DNA from: Bryobacter sp964387685
GTDB taxonomy: Bacteria > Acidobacteriota > Terriglobia > Bryobacterales > Bryobacteraceae
Direction of reading: 5' to 3'
Length of the DNA: 64,000 bases
Assembly (NCBI GenBank): GCA_964387685.1
Contig: CAYLXK010000001.1
Location: forward strand, 186,001 to 250,000
Position 1 is the first letter of the stretch. Each line of letters starts with the position of its first letter. The translations under genes were made by a program, and so were the position numbers. The notes beneath the pieces are model-generated. The model worked only from the letters and a program-made list of their open reading frames with translations, ran no database searches and was not told the origin of the DNA. Shown here piece by piece: positions 50,796-60,101 of the stretch.

Positions 50796-52716
50796 AGGAA
50801 TTGATTTGGGAACGACAAATTCGGTCGTTTCTGTTATGGAAGGTGGATCGCCCGTGGTGATCCCGAACCAAGAGGGGGCGCGGACGACGCCGTCCGTGAT
50901 TGGTTTCACCAAGGGAGGGGAGCGCTTGGTTGGCCAGGTGGCGAAGCGCCAAGCCGTAACTAACCCCGAGAATACCATTTACTCCGCCAAGCGCTTCATG
51001 GGCCGCCGCGTCAATGAAGTGACCGAGGAAGCCAAGCTGGTCCCCTATAAGGTGGTGGGCGGCGACAATGGCGACGCCCGCATCGAAGTCCAAGGCAAGG
51101 CCTACGCTCCGCCGGAAATCTCTTCGATGGTGCTCAAGAAGCTCAAGGAAGCCGCCGAGTCGTACCTGGGCGAAAAAGTGACGGAAGCCGTCATTACCGT
51201 CCCGGCGTACTTTAACGACGCGCAGCGCCAGGCTACGAAGGACGCAGGGCAGATTGCCGGTCTCGACGTCAAACGCATCATCAATGAGCCCACGGCTGCG
51301 GCCCTCGCCTACGGTCTCGACAAGAAGAAGGACGAAACCATCGCGGTTTATGACTTCGGCGGCGGCACCTTCGATATCTCGATCCTGGAAGTCGGCGACG
51401 GAGTGGTGGAAGTAAAGTCGACCAATGGCGACACTCATCTCGGCGGCGATAACATCGACGAGCGCATCGTCCAATGGCTGATTTCGGAGTTCAAAAACGA
51501 GAACGGCATCGACCTCGGCAAGGACAAAATGGCCCTGCAGCGTTTGCGCGACGCCGCCGAGACCGCCAAAATAGAGCTGTCTTCCAAGCTCGAGGCGGAC
51601 CTCAATCTGCCCTTCATCACTGCGGACGCAAGCGGCCCGAAGCATCTGGAAAAGAAGCTGACCCGCGGCCGTTTCGAGCAAATGGTGGAGGACGTGCTCC
51701 AACGCACCATAGGACCTCTCAAGCAGGCGATTGCCGATGCCGGGATCACGCCGCAAAAAATCGACGAGGTGGTGCTCGTGGGCGGTTCCACGCGCATCCC
51801 CCGCGTCCGGGAACTGGTGCGCAACTTCTTCGGCAAGGAACCGAACATGACGGTGAACCCCGACGAAGTGGTTGCCGTCGGCGCGGCCGTCCAGGGCGGC
51901 GTCCTGGGTGGAGAGGTCAAAGACGTTCTGCTGCTCGACGTTACTCCCCTCTCGCTGGGTATTGAGACTCTGGGCGGCGTCTTTACGAAGCTGATCGAGC
52001 GCAACACCACGATTCCCACCAAGAAGAGCGAAACCTTCTCGACGGCCGCCGATAGCCAAACCTCGGTCGACATCAAGATCTTCCAGGGCGAACGGCCTAT
52101 GGCCAAGGACAACCGCCTTCTCGGCGTGTTTCAACTGGTCGGCATCCCGCCCGCGCCCCGCGGCGTTCCGCAGATTGAAGTCACCTTTGACATCGATGCC
52201 AATGGCATCCTGAACGTGTCGGCCAAGGACAAGGGCACCAACAACGAACAGAAGATTACGATCACCTCGAGCTCTGGCTTGTCTAAGGACGAAGTCGACA
52301 AGATGGCCAAAGACGCCGAAGTCCACGCCTCCGAAGACCGGCAGAAAAAGGAAGCCATCGAGGCCCGCAACCAGGCGGACTCTATGTCTTACAACATCGA
52401 AAAGATGCTCAAAGACCATGGCGACAAAGTTTCCACCGAAGACCGGCAGACTGTCGAATCGGCCCTGGAAGAAGTCAAGCGTCTGCTCAAAGAGGAGTCC
52501 GCGACGGCCGAGCAGATCCGCGGCGCCACCGACAAGCTCACGCAGTCCAGCCACAAGCTCGCCGAGGCCATGTATAAGACCCAGAGCGATCCGGCCGGCG
52601 CGGCCTCCCAGAATGCCGGTTCACAGGGTGCATCCGCGCCTCCTCCCCCGGGCGACGGCAAGCCCAAAGACAATGTCGTGGACGCCGAGTTTGTCGACGT
52701 CGACGACAAGAAATAG
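50782..52716 (+). CDS. dnaK: Hsp70 chaperone DnaK
   Basis: A 644-residue ATP-dependent chaperone. The N-terminal ATPase has IGIDLGTTNSVVSV (phosphate 1), NEPTAAALAYGL, VYDFGGGTFDISIL (phosphate 2) and VLVGGSTRIPRV (adenosine). The substrate-binding domain has LLDVTPLSLGIETLGGVFTKLI, and the C-terminus ends in an acidic tail (DAEFVDVDDKK) matching the bacterial EEVKD-like tail. A GGAGGA site precedes the ATG by 9 bases. dnaJ follows 31 bases downstream; grpE is not adjacent. Confidence 0.98.
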   Translation: MGKIIGIDLGTTNSVVSVMEGGSPVVIPNQEGARTTPSVIGFTKGGERLVGQVAKRQAVTNPENTIYSAKRFMGRRVNEVTEEAKLVPYKVVGGDNGDARIEVQGKAYAPPEISSMVLKKLKEAAESYLGEKVTEAVITVPAYFNDAQRQATKDAGQIAGLDVKRIINEPTAAALAYGLDKKKDETIAVYDFGGGTFDISILEVGDGVVEVKSTNGDTHLGGDNIDERIVQWLISEFKNENGIDLGKDKMALQRLRDAAETAKIELSSKLEADLNLPFITADASGPKHLEKKLTRGRFEQMVEDVLQRTIGPLKQAIADAGITPQKIDEVVLVGGSTRIPRVRELVRNFFGKEPNMTVNPDEVVAVGAAVQGGVLGGEVKDVLLLDVTPLSLGIETLGGVFTKLIERNTTIPTKKSETFSTAADSQTSVDIKIFQGERPMAKDNRLLGVFQLVGIPPAPRGVPQIEVTFDIDANGILNVSAKDKGTNNEQKITITSSSGLSKDEVDKMAKDAEVHASEDRQKKEAIEARNQADSMSYNIEKMLKDHGDKVSTEDRQTVESALEEVKRLLKEESATAEQIRGATDKLTQSSHKLAEAMYKTQSDPAGAASQNAGSQGASAPPPPGDGKPKDNVVDAEFVDVDDKK

Positions 52717-52747
52717 GCGATCCGGAATCTAAAGGCGGCCACATTTC

Positions 52748-53941
52748 ATGGCGGGCAAGACGGACTATTACGAAACGCTAGGCGTGCCGCGCAGTTCAAG
52801 CGACGACGAACTGCGCAAAGCCTATCGCCGTCTTGCCCGCAAGTATCACCCCGACCTCAATCCGGGCGACCAATCGGCGGCCACTCGCTTCCAGCAGGTC
52901 CAGGAAGCCTACGACATCCTGAGCGACCCCAAGAAGAAGCAGATCTACGACCAGTACGGCTTCTACACCGACCAGCCTCCAGGCGCGCCCGGCGCGGAAG
53001 GCTTCCAGGGCGGGCCCGGCTTTGATTTCGGCGGCTTTGACTTCTCTGAATACTTTCAACAAGCCCGTGCGGGCTCGGGCGCGGGGCCGAAGCAGGGTTT
53101 CCCCGGCGCCGGACCCCAGCAAGGGGCCGGCAGTTTCAAGGACCTTTTCAACCAGTTCTTCGGGGCGAATCGCAACCCGCAGGCGGGCCCGGAGAACGGC
53201 TCCGACCTGGAATACGCTCTGAACATTTCGTTCTGGCAATCGATCCGCGGCACGCAGGTGAAGCTCACCATTCAACGCAATGAAGAGTGCGACGAGTGTG
53301 GAGGCAGTGGCAGCTCCGGCGGCGGCTCGAATTGCTTTGAGTGCAACGGCAGCGGCACGGTCACACAAATGGCGGGCGCCATGAAATTCAATATCACCTG
53401 TCCCCGCTGCTCCGGCCGCGGCAAGCTCTCCAACGTTTGTCCCAAATGCCGGGGCAATGGCGTACTCTCCAAGCCGGAACCGGTGGAAGTCAGGATCCCC
53501 GCCGGTACCCAATCCAGTAACCGGCTCCGCGTGGCCGGCAAGGGCAACGCGGGCGCCCGCGGTGGCCAACCGGGCGACCTCTACATTACGGTGCGCGTTG
53601 AGCCGCACGCCTTCTTCAAACGGGAGGGCGACAACATCGAAATCCGCGTGCCCATTACCGTAGCCGAGGCGGGCCTGGGAGCAAAGATCGAAGTCCCCAC
53701 CATCGACGGTCGCGCGCTGCTTAAGGTGCCCCAGGGCACGCAAAACGGCCAGCGCTTTCGCCTGCGGGAGAAAGGCGTGGAGAATGCTCGGAAATCGAGC
53801 CGAGGCGACCAGATCATTGAAGTCTTCATCCAGGCGCCCGACGTTAACAACGAACGCACGCGCGAGCTGCTTCGGGAATTGGCCCAGGTAGACACGCCCG
53901 ACGCCCGCGCCCACCTCTGGTCCCAATTAGGCGATAAATAG
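52748..53941 (+). CDS. dnaJ: Hsp40 co-chaperone DnaJ
   Basis: A 397-residue type I J protein. The J domain has HPD at 34-36, followed by a long Gly/Phe/Pro-rich stretch (about 75-140). Four zinc-finger motifs begin at C181 (CDECGGSG), C196 (CFECNGSG), C218 (CPRCSGRG) and C231 (CPKCRGNG). The C-terminal substrate-binding beta domains follow (RLRVAGKGNAGARGGQPGDLYITV). It stimulates DnaK and supplies clients. It is in the dnaK-dnaJ-hspR operon. Confidence 0.97.
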   Translation: MAGKTDYYETLGVPRSSSDDELRKAYRRLARKYHPDLNPGDQSAATRFQQVQEAYDILSDPKKKQIYDQYGFYTDQPPGAPGAEGFQGGPGFDFGGFDFSEYFQQARAGSGAGPKQGFPGAGPQQGAGSFKDLFNQFFGANRNPQAGPENGSDLEYALNISFWQSIRGTQVKLTIQRNEECDECGGSGSSGGGSNCFECNGSGTVTQMAGAMKFNITCPRCSGRGKLSNVCPKCRGNGVLSKPEPVEVRIPAGTQSSNRLRVAGKGNAGARGGQPGDLYITVRVEPHAFFKREGDNIEIRVPITVAEAGLGAKIEVPTIDGRALLKVPQGTQNGQRFRLREKGVENARKSSRGDQIIEVFIQAPDVNNERTRELLRELAQVDTPDARAHLWSQLGDK

Positions 53942-53956
53942 AGAGGGTCCTTCGTC

Positions 53957-54358
53957 ATGGCGAAAGTTAAGGGAAAAGGCGCTTACATGATCTCGGCTGT
54001 TGCCGAAATGTATGAGATTCACCCGCAAACGCTCCGGCTCTATGAGCGGGAAGGTCTCCTACGCCCCTCGCGCAGCGAGGGTAACACCCGCCTCTATACC
54101 GACGAAGATATCGAGCGCCTGGAGGTAATTCTCCAACTCACCCGTGAACTCGGCGTCAACCTCGCCGGCGTGGAAATCATTCTCAACATGCGCGAAAAGA
54201 TGGCGGCCATGCAAAAGCAGATGGAAGAATTCGTCGCCGCCATGAACCGGGAGTTGTCGCAACGCGAACGCTCCCGCGCCGAAGAAGTCGTGCCGGCCTC
54301 CCTGATGCGCGTCGCCAAGTTGGACGCGATCGTAATGACGAAAAAAGAACGGATCTAG
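53957..54358 (+). CDS. hspR: MerR-family heat-shock repressor HspR
   Basis: A 133-residue MerR-type regulator. The helix-turn-helix and wing are AVAEMYEIHPQTLRLYEREGLLRPSRSEGNTRLYTDEDIERL, closely matching HspR (HPQTLRxYExxGL). A coiled-coil dimerisation helix rich in Met follows (NMREKMAAMQKQMEEF), and the tail is basic. HspR represses the dnaK operon by binding HAIR with DnaK as corepressor. Its place as the third gene of dnaK-dnaJ-hspR and the HAIR-like site at 50713-50733 support the name. Confidence 0.92.
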   Translation: MAKVKGKGAYMISAVAEMYEIHPQTLRLYEREGLLRPSRSEGNTRLYTDEDIERLEVILQLTRELGVNLAGVEIILNMREKMAAMQKQMEEFVAAMNRELSQRERSRAEEVVPASLMRVAKLDAIVMTKKERI

Positions 54359-54362
54359 GCGC

Positions 54363-56006
54363 CTAGTTTGGTTTTACGCTTAGGGGCGTCACGTACTTCA
54401 ACTCTGTGCCGGTAAATATCTCTTTCGCCGCGTAGTCGCTGGCGGGCGGAGCGATGATCCGGGGACGCAGGATCAGTAGGGTTTGGCCGCTGGTTTTTTC
54501 CCGGCCATTGTTGGACAGCGCCCGGCCCAGCAGAGGAATCTGCGAAAGCCCCATGAGCCCGGTAATCGTTCGCGCCTCATTGCGCGTTACCAGGCCGGCC
54601 GCCACCGCCCATTCGCCCTCTTTCAGCCTCACCGTACCCGTGTATTTCCGGTTGGCAATGACAGGAATGTCGTTGTTGGTCTGGCCCGTCAGGATCTTAA
54701 ATTCGGATTCGACATCCAGCGTCACCTCGTTGCCGCCATGCAAGTGCGGCGTCACTTTCAGCGTGATGCCCAGATCTTCAAATTGGATTTGCGGCGCATT
54801 GGCCAACGGATTGGCGGCCCCGCCGTTATCAAAGCTGGTTTGAATGATGGAGGTGACGATCGGAAAGCGGTCGCCAATGTGCAGGCTGGCCGCCAATCCA
54901 TCGAGCGAGCGCAGTTGCGCGCGGTACAGGCTCGACACGTGCGAGTAGGTCATGCTGGCAAAAATTCGCGCCGTTGTGACCCCGAGCCCAAACAGCGTCG
55001 CGCCGCCCCCAAAGCCTAGCGCCGTCACGTTTCCGCTGACCGCCGGCAAGATTAGCTTCCGGTTGCTCACCAGCGGAATTAGCTGGCTCGCCGTCGGCAG
55101 CGAGAATCCGAAGCTCATGCTCGTTTGCTCGTTGATCTCATAAAGCTCGGCCTCGATCATGACTTGCCCGCGTAGGTTTAACAGTTGCGAAAGTGCCGCC
55201 TCGGCCAGCCGCACTTTCGACCAACGATCCCGGATCAGCATCGTGCCGCGAGTGGAATCGATCTGCGTCTTTTGCAGTTCGAACATTTGCTGTACCGCGC
55301 GGCCCAGTTCCTGCGCCTCGGGGCTGGAAATAGCGGTGGGAATAGGCAGCGTAATGGCGACGGTCCGCTCCTGCTCTCGCCGCTTCTGTTCGGTGTCACG
55401 CACCACCAGCGCGAGCTTGGGCGAGAGCGGAACCAGAAACGAACCCGTGGCGAGGCCCAGCGCGTAGACGGCCCCTTCGAAATCCGCGTCTTCGATCGCG
55501 ATCTGCAAGCCGCCCCGATCTTCGTAATCCCCATCGAAAACGAACTCGATGCCGAAACGCTCCAGTACTTTGCCGATCAAAGCCTTCGCGTCGCCCTGCA
55601 TCCGCAGAGAAAGCCTCCCCGGCTTTGGTTGGAGCAGGGGCGGCGGCAATAAGCGCTGCGACTCTTTCCACTCCTCGTCGCTAATTCGCAACGCAGGGTC
55701 GGCTTCCGGAGGCAGTGCGATGTTCGATTGCAGTGTCGCCTTGGCAAGCGCCGCCGTCCGCAGTTGGATCGATTTCCCGGCCGCTACCCGATCTGTCGGG
55801 TCTAGTCCGGCCAGGTGCGTATAAGCCAGCCACGCGCGCAGCGTCTCCCCGGCTTCTTCCAGTTCCTGCGCCTTCCACAACATCACCCGCCGGTCGGCCG
55901 GGTTCTGTCCGTCCAACGTTTCACGCAGCAAGTCCGTGGGTGAGACCTGAGCGCTCGCCTCCAGTGCCGCGAAAATGCAAAATCCGGCGATGCTGAGCGC
56001 ACGCAT
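54363..56006 (-). CDS. Second secretin-domain protein (not part of the gsp operon)
   Basis: A 547-residue protein from the ATG at 56006, where a signal peptide begins (RALSIAGFCIFAALEASA); the open frame reaches 56060. The N-terminal part is helical and TPR-like (about 18-90), then comes an STN/N0-like domain (about 128-210), and a short-loop secretin domain with GQVMIEAELYEINEQTSM, the LHIGDRFPIVTSI loop, GITLKVTPHLHGGNEV and LRPRIIAPP. GspD/PilQ homologues are the closest family, but the N1-N3 set is absent. It is divergent from the AAA ATPase gene, which starts 71 bases away. Confidence 0.83.
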   Translation of the reverse strand: MRALSIAGFCIFAALEASAQVSPTDLLRETLDGQNPADRRVMLWKAQELEEAGETLRAWLAYTHLAGLDPTDRVAAGKSIQLRTAALAKATLQSNIALPPEADPALRISDEEWKESQRLLPPPLLQPKPGRLSLRMQGDAKALIGKVLERFGIEFVFDGDYEDRGGLQIAIEDADFEGAVYALGLATGSFLVPLSPKLALVVRDTEQKRREQERTVAITLPIPTAISSPEAQELGRAVQQMFELQKTQIDSTRGTMLIRDRWSKVRLAEAALSQLLNLRGQVMIEAELYEINEQTSMSFGFSLPTASQLIPLVSNRKLILPAVSGNVTALGFGGGATLFGLGVTTARIFASMTYSHVSSLYRAQLRSLDGLAASLHIGDRFPIVTSIIQTSFDNGGAANPLANAPQIQFEDLGITLKVTPHLHGGNEVTLDVESEFKILTGQTNNDIPVIANRKYTGTVRLKEGEWAVAAGLVTRNEARTITGLMGLSQIPLLGRALSNNGREKTSGQTLLILRPRIIAPPASDYAAKEIFTGTELKYVTPLSVKPN

Positions 56007-56077
56007 CTCTAAAGTATGACGAAAATTTCCCCCATTCCGCGCATAAACTTCGTGGGGCAAATGCCCGATAAACTCCT

Positions 56078-57511
56078 ATGAGCAGCGCCCTAAGTGGGTT
56101 GAATCCATCTCCGTCTCTAGGAACTTCATCTTTGGGGAATACTACAGGTGCCGCAGGCTCCCTGGGCGGCTTGGCTTCGTCGTCTTCCATTGGCACGGGT
56201 GCCGGTCTGAGCGGCACTTTGAGCAGTGGCCTGGGTAATCTCGGAGCCAGTCTGGCGGCCAATCTCGGTGCCGGCGTCGGCCGCTTCGCTCCGCCTGTAC
56301 CGGAGAACTTCGAGGAGCTCGGCATCAGCCAAAGCCTGGTGACGGACCTCGTGCTTCGCCGCTTGCTGCTGGAAGGCTTCAGTTCGCTGTACAGCCTCAG
56401 TCACACCCTGAAGCTTTCCCTCGCCATTGTCGACATTGTTTTCAAACACTTGCGCGCACAGCAACTCATTGAAGTGAAGGGCATGATCGGCAACGACTAT
56501 ACCTTCGTGTTGAGCCAAGCTGGCCGCCAATTGGCAAGCGACCGCTTTGCCATCAGCCAATACGCCAGTTCCGCGCCTGTTTCCCTCAAAGACTACACCG
56601 CCGCTACCAAGCTCCAAAGCGCCCGGGTCCAGATCGACCGCCGTACGCTGCGGATGGCTTTCAGCGATCTCGTCGTCCCCGATCGCTTGCTCGACCAACT
56701 GGGTCCCGCGCTCATCAGCCAGAACTCTATCTTTCTCTACGGCCCCTCCGGCAACGGTAAAACATCGATCGCCGAAAGAATGCTGCGCGTCTACCAGGAC
56801 GCCATTCTTCTGCCGCACGCCGTCGAAGTGGATGGCCAGGTCATTAGCTTGTTCGACCCTGTCGTTCACCAGCGCATCGAGATGGACGATCCCGAGATTG
56901 ATCCCCGCTGGGTGCTCTGTAAACGTCCTTGTATTGTTGTTGGCGGCGAGCTGGTGCCCAGCATGCTCGAGCTGCGCCTGGATGAGAGCTCCGGCATCTA
57001 TGCCGCGCCGCTCCAAATGAAGTCCAACAACGGCATCTTCATCCTGGACGACTTCGGCCGCCAGATGATGAGCCCGCGCGACCTCCTCAATCGCTGGATT
57101 GTTCCGCTGGACCGTCGCGTAGACTATCTGTCCCTGCGTTACGGCGTCAAATTCCAGATTCCTTTCGAGCTCATGGTTGTCTTCTCCACCAACCTAGATC
57201 CCTCGGACCTCGCGGACGAAGCCTTTCTCCGCCGTATCCAAAACAAGATCTTGATCGAGCCGGTTGAGCCCCATGTCTTTGATCAGATCTTTTACCGGGT
57301 CTTCCAGGCTCGCGAGGTTCCCTTCGAGCAAGATTCCGCGGAATACCTCCGCAATCTTTGTCTCCAGAACGGACGCGAATACCTCCGCGCGTGCTATCCG
57401 AACGATATCTGCAACTTGCTCGTCTCAATCAGCCGTTACGAGCATAAGGCCGCGCAAGCCAACCGCACCAATCTCGACCGCGCCGTAAACCTCTACTTCG
57501 CGAAAGATTGA
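56078..57511 (+). CDS. AAA-family ATPase with winged-helix and Ser/Gly-rich N-terminus
   Basis: A 477-residue protein. Residues 1-68 are low-complexity Ser/Gly/Leu-rich. About 75-175 is a helical winged-helix-like domain (LVTDLVLRRLLLEGFSSLYSLSHTLKL). The AAA core has Walker A GPSGNGKT (222-229), Walker B GIFILDDFGRQ (near 318-328), sensor 1 (VFSTNLDPSDL) and an Arg-finger-like region (DEAFLRRIQNKI). The C-terminus is helical. I do not recognise an assigned function. Being divergent from a secretin gene suggests a secretion or assembly role, but that is inference. Confidence 0.8.
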   Translation: MSSALSGLNPSPSLGTSSLGNTTGAAGSLGGLASSSSIGTGAGLSGTLSSGLGNLGASLAANLGAGVGRFAPPVPENFEELGISQSLVTDLVLRRLLLEGFSSLYSLSHTLKLSLAIVDIVFKHLRAQQLIEVKGMIGNDYTFVLSQAGRQLASDRFAISQYASSAPVSLKDYTAATKLQSARVQIDRRTLRMAFSDLVVPDRLLDQLGPALISQNSIFLYGPSGNGKTSIAERMLRVYQDAILLPHAVEVDGQVISLFDPVVHQRIEMDDPEIDPRWVLCKRPCIVVGGELVPSMLELRLDESSGIYAAPLQMKSNNGIFILDDFGRQMMSPRDLLNRWIVPLDRRVDYLSLRYGVKFQIPFELMVVFSTNLDPSDLADEAFLRRIQNKILIEPVEPHVFDQIFYRVFQAREVPFEQDSAEYLRNLCLQNGREYLRACYPNDICNLLVSISRYEHKAAQANRTNLDRAVNLYFAKD

Positions 57512-57529
57512 GCCTACCGCGCTCCTCTT

Positions 57530-57817
57530 CTATTGTGTGGGCGCTACGAACTCGGGTGGTGTTTCCGCACCCTCGCCAAAGAAGTACTTCTCCATCTGGT
57601 CCAACAGAAACTGCTGCGCTTCGGCCGTTCCCAGGTTCAGGCGGTATTCGTTCATCAGCATCTTCATGTGCTCTACCCAGCCTTTCCAAGCCTCGGCGGA
57701 AACATGATCGAATACGCGCTGGCCTAGAGGGTGGCCATCAAAAGGAACTTCGGTAAGCCCAGGCAAATCCTGCTTCAGTTTGACGCAGTGGACCATACGG
57801 GCGGCATTTGGACTCAT
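57530..57817 (-). CDS. yggX: YggX-type Fe(2+)-trafficking protein
   Basis: A 95-residue protein with the YggX signature VHCVKLKQDLPGL and a Cys in the N-terminal part, PFDGHPLGQRVFDHVS, AWKGWVEHMKMLMNEYRL and LDQMEKYFF. In E. coli YggX protects iron-sulfur clusters against oxidative damage. The start may be ATG 57817 (with AGGG ahead of it) or the second ATG at 57796. It is convergent with the AAA ATPase gene. Confidence 0.93.
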   Translation of the reverse strand: MSPNAARMVHCVKLKQDLPGLTEVPFDGHPLGQRVFDHVSAEAWKGWVEHMKMLMNEYRLNLGTAEAQQFLLDQMEKYFFGEGAETPPEFVAPTQ

Positions 57818-57837
57818 ACAACCCTAAGATAACGTAG

Positions 57838-58170
57838 CTAGGACGCAATCTGACTGGAGAAAGGTTCGGAATCGCCGCCAGCCGTGGCCGCCCGCTTCGA
57901 TTTCAGGCTATCCAGGTATTCGCTCAACCGCATCGGCATTTTCGCCCCCTTATCGTAGGCTCGCTGAACCGCCTTCTGGTAGCGTTTCAATACTTCCTTT
58001 TCCGAGGCGTCTCCTAGGTCTGCCGCCTGAATGTCCAACAGGAGATCGATCTCCCAAGGTTGAAAGGTGTTCCGCGCGATCGTGCCCTTCAGGAGCTCGT
58101 TGACGAGACGATTGAATTGCGCATGCACAATCTCAACGTCATGAATTTCCGGATTGTAGGCAGGGGGCAT
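57838..58170 (-). CDS. Hypothetical protein, acidobacterial-type
   Basis: A 110-residue soluble protein with helices (NRLVNELLKGTIARNTFQPWEIDLLLDIQ, EKEVLKRYQKAVQRAYDKG). No signal peptide or membrane segment. I do not recognise the family. It lies 20 bases upstream of yggX on the same strand, so it may be cotranscribed with it. The C-terminal 20 residues are Ala/Ser-rich. Confidence 0.6.
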   Translation of the reverse strand: MPPAYNPEIHDVEIVHAQFNRLVNELLKGTIARNTFQPWEIDLLLDIQAADLGDASEKEVLKRYQKAVQRAYDKGAKMPMRLSEYLDSLKSKRAATAGGDSEPFSSQIAS

Positions 58171-58262
58171 TCCGCAGCTAGCTCTCTACGTCGTATCGGC
58201 GTGCTGCGGAAGAAACTGAAGTCTGGGCCGAAAGTTCTAGTCCAAAAGTTTGTATATGAATG

Positions 58263-59045
58263 TTAATTTAGCAACGACTGCATCTCTCGTAGCTGCCGGA
58301 TCTGCGTCTCGATCTCCTTGCGGTCGTCCGTGTCTGGCTTTAAGGCGAGCATTTGCTCAAGATCCCTTACAGCATCTCGATAGCGTCTCAATCCGATCCG
58401 CGCGGCCGCCCGCTGTTGCCAGGCGCTTCGATCCAATGGTTCCCCCCGCAGTATCCAATCAAGCACCAGTTCTGCCTTTCGCCACGCCCGGCGGTTCAAG
58501 TAGATCTGGCGGAGATTGTTCAGCATACGCAAGACGATCACCCGCTTCGTCGCTGGCCGCAATACGGTTGCGGGCAATTCCTCCTCGAGGTCATCGCGAA
58601 TCGCGCCGCCTCGAAACGGATCGATGTAGTAAACATCGCCCTCCTCGAGCAGCCTGACCACAAAGTGTCCCGGAGCCGCGATTCCGTTTACCTCCACTCC
58701 CAGACGCCGGCCCAACTCCATGTACAGCACCGAAAGACTAATCGGAATGCCGCGCTTGGATTCCAGCACCCAATTCAGACAGGAGTTTCTGGGGTCGTAA
58801 TAGTCGTTGTCATTGCCGCGAAATCCTTCTCTTTGGAATAGATGCCGCTCGGCTTCGGTGCGAAAGCCGCTGCCGCCCGCTCTGGCGATTGCTTTCGCAT
58901 GCGCATCCAACGCCTCCAGGCATGCTCGCGCGCGCAAGTCCGGGAATTCAATCGCGGCGATTGCCAGCGCCGCCTCATCCAGGGGCAGCGCGCTTTCTTC
59001 TCCGCCCAGTAACGCCTCTAAAGCTTCCCTTGCATCCCAACTCAT
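58263..59045 (-). CDS. SirB1-family transglutaminase-like/TPR protein
   Basis: A 260-residue protein from the ATG at 59045, preceded by AGGGGTGGG; a GTG at 59051 is also possible. It has the SirB1/transglutaminase-like pattern NSCLNWVLESKRGIPISLSVLYMELGRRLGV, GIAAPGHFVVRL and YYIDPFRGG, followed by TPR-like helices (KAELVLDWILRGEPLDRSAWQQRAAARIGLRRYRDAVRDLE). The family is common but its biochemical role is unproven. The stop lies 93 bases downstream of the neighbouring small gene. Confidence 0.87.
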   Translation of the reverse strand: MSWDAREALEALLGGEESALPLDEAALAIAAIEFPDLRARACLEALDAHAKAIARAGGSGFRTEAERHLFQREGFRGNDNDYYDPRNSCLNWVLESKRGIPISLSVLYMELGRRLGVEVNGIAAPGHFVVRLLEEGDVYYIDPFRGGAIRDDLEEELPATVLRPATKRVIVLRMLNNLRQIYLNRRAWRKAELVLDWILRGEPLDRSAWQQRAAARIGLRRYRDAVRDLEQMLALKPDTDDRKEIETQIRQLREMQSLLN

Positions 59046-59098
59046 ACCCACCCCTGTAGAATAGCGGCAGTGGAATACCGGGAGCAGAATACCGGGAT

Positions 59099-59785
59099 AT
59101 GCTGACGCGCCTCGTCTTTACCTGCCTTCTCGCGGGGATCGCGCTTGGGCAATGCCTTCTCGACGCGGATGTTGACGGCGACGGGCGACTTGATCAAATT
59201 CGTGCCGGCTCGAAAGACTCTCCTCTGCTAGTTCGCTCTGCCGGCCGCCCCGCATGGACAGTCGACCCCCGCGTCACCACCCGCGAATGCCATTGGCTTG
59301 AAATCCTGGGCCATCGCGGTATCGTCATCCTCCCCCACGGAATGCAAGTACGCTTTTACGAAACAGATGGCCCCTGGGGCGGTGCCTGGAAAGCGCGCGA
59401 TCTTTACTCTTTCTACACCGCCTCCTGGCAGGGAGGGCTGCTCCAGGCAGACGTTGATCACGACGGCCTGCCGGACCTCTTCTGCGGCAATTACTGGATC
59501 CAAAGCCCACCCCGCTTTGATCTCCCCTGGCGCCTCTTTGCCATCAACGCCTTCCACGAGCACCCGCTAAGCGCCTCCGCGCAACTGTACTGGGATGGTG
59601 AGCGCCTGCTATGGGTGGAAAGCCGGCGTCCGAAAGGGCGAGTGGTCTGGTTCCGTCCCCCGCAGGACCGCAAACAGCTTTGGATCGAGGAGCCCCATCC
59701 CGCGCACCGCCTCCTCGATTGCCCCCAACTCAGCCTCCGCGCCGGCCGTCCTGTTATTTCCGCAAGTAAGCGTCGTTGCCGCTGA
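59099..59785 (+). CDS. Exported protein with FG-GAP/VCBS-like Asp-rich loops
   Basis: A 228-residue protein with a signal peptide (LVFTCLLAGIALG). Two calcium-loop-like motifs are visible, DADVDGDGRLDQI (near 23) and QADVDHDGLPDLF (near 115), as in FG-GAP/VCBS propeller repeats. The rest is aromatic-rich (WLEIL, YSFYTASWQ, NYWIQSPP). It is small for a full beta-propeller, so it is probably a truncated or minimal form. Its 3' end overlaps the convergent cupin gene by 32 bases. Confidence 0.7.
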   Translation: MLTRLVFTCLLAGIALGQCLLDADVDGDGRLDQIRAGSKDSPLLVRSAGRPAWTVDPRVTTRECHWLEILGHRGIVILPHGMQVRFYETDGPWGGAWKARDLYSFYTASWQGGLLQADVDHDGLPDLFCGNYWIQSPPRFDLPWRLFAINAFHEHPLSASAQLYWDGERLLWVESRRPKGRVVWFRPPQDRKQLWIEEPHPAHRLLDCPQLSLRAGRPVISASKRRCR

Positions 59786-60101
59786 GCCAGTCCTCTCGCC
59801 GCGGCGTAAATAAATCGGTCACTGTCGCGTCTTCCAGTACATCCACCGAGTGCGGCACGCTTGGTGGGATCTCCAGGGCTTCCCCCGGCCCCACCTCCAC
59901 CTCCCGCCCCGCCAGGCGAAACAAAAGTCGGCCCGTATGTACCATCGAGACCTGCTCGTTTACATGTTGGTGCAGCGGTACATGGCCCCCGGCCTTCAAC
60001 CGCAATTGCGCAATCGTCAGGTGCGCCGTATGCACTACCTGCCGCGAAAATTCGGGATTCATTTCCTCCCAGGGGATCGACTTCCAATCGTGTATCGTCA
60101 T
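59754..60101 (-). CDS. Cupin-domain protein
   Basis: A 115-residue single-domain cupin. Motif 1 is PLHQHVNEQVSMVHTGRLLF with His, His and Glu ligands, and motif 2 PSVPHSVDVLEDATVTDLF with His, so a metal site is likely. Such small cupins are metal-dependent sensors or dioxygenase-like; the substrate is unknown. Its 3' end overlaps the end of the exported-protein gene on the plus strand by 32 bases. Confidence 0.87.
   Translation of the reverse strand: MTIHDWKSIPWEEMNPEFSRQVVHTAHLTIAQLRLKAGGHVPLHQHVNEQVSMVHTGRLLFRLAGREVEVGPGEALEIPPSVPHSVDVLEDATVTDLFTPRREDWLSGNDAYLRK

Noticed and set aside
50752..52554. 600-codon open frame on the minus strand of dnaK
   Set aside because: Long antisense frames opposite dnaK are a known artefact of its codon pattern. 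The product shows no recognisable domain, and the plus-strand DnaK is certain.
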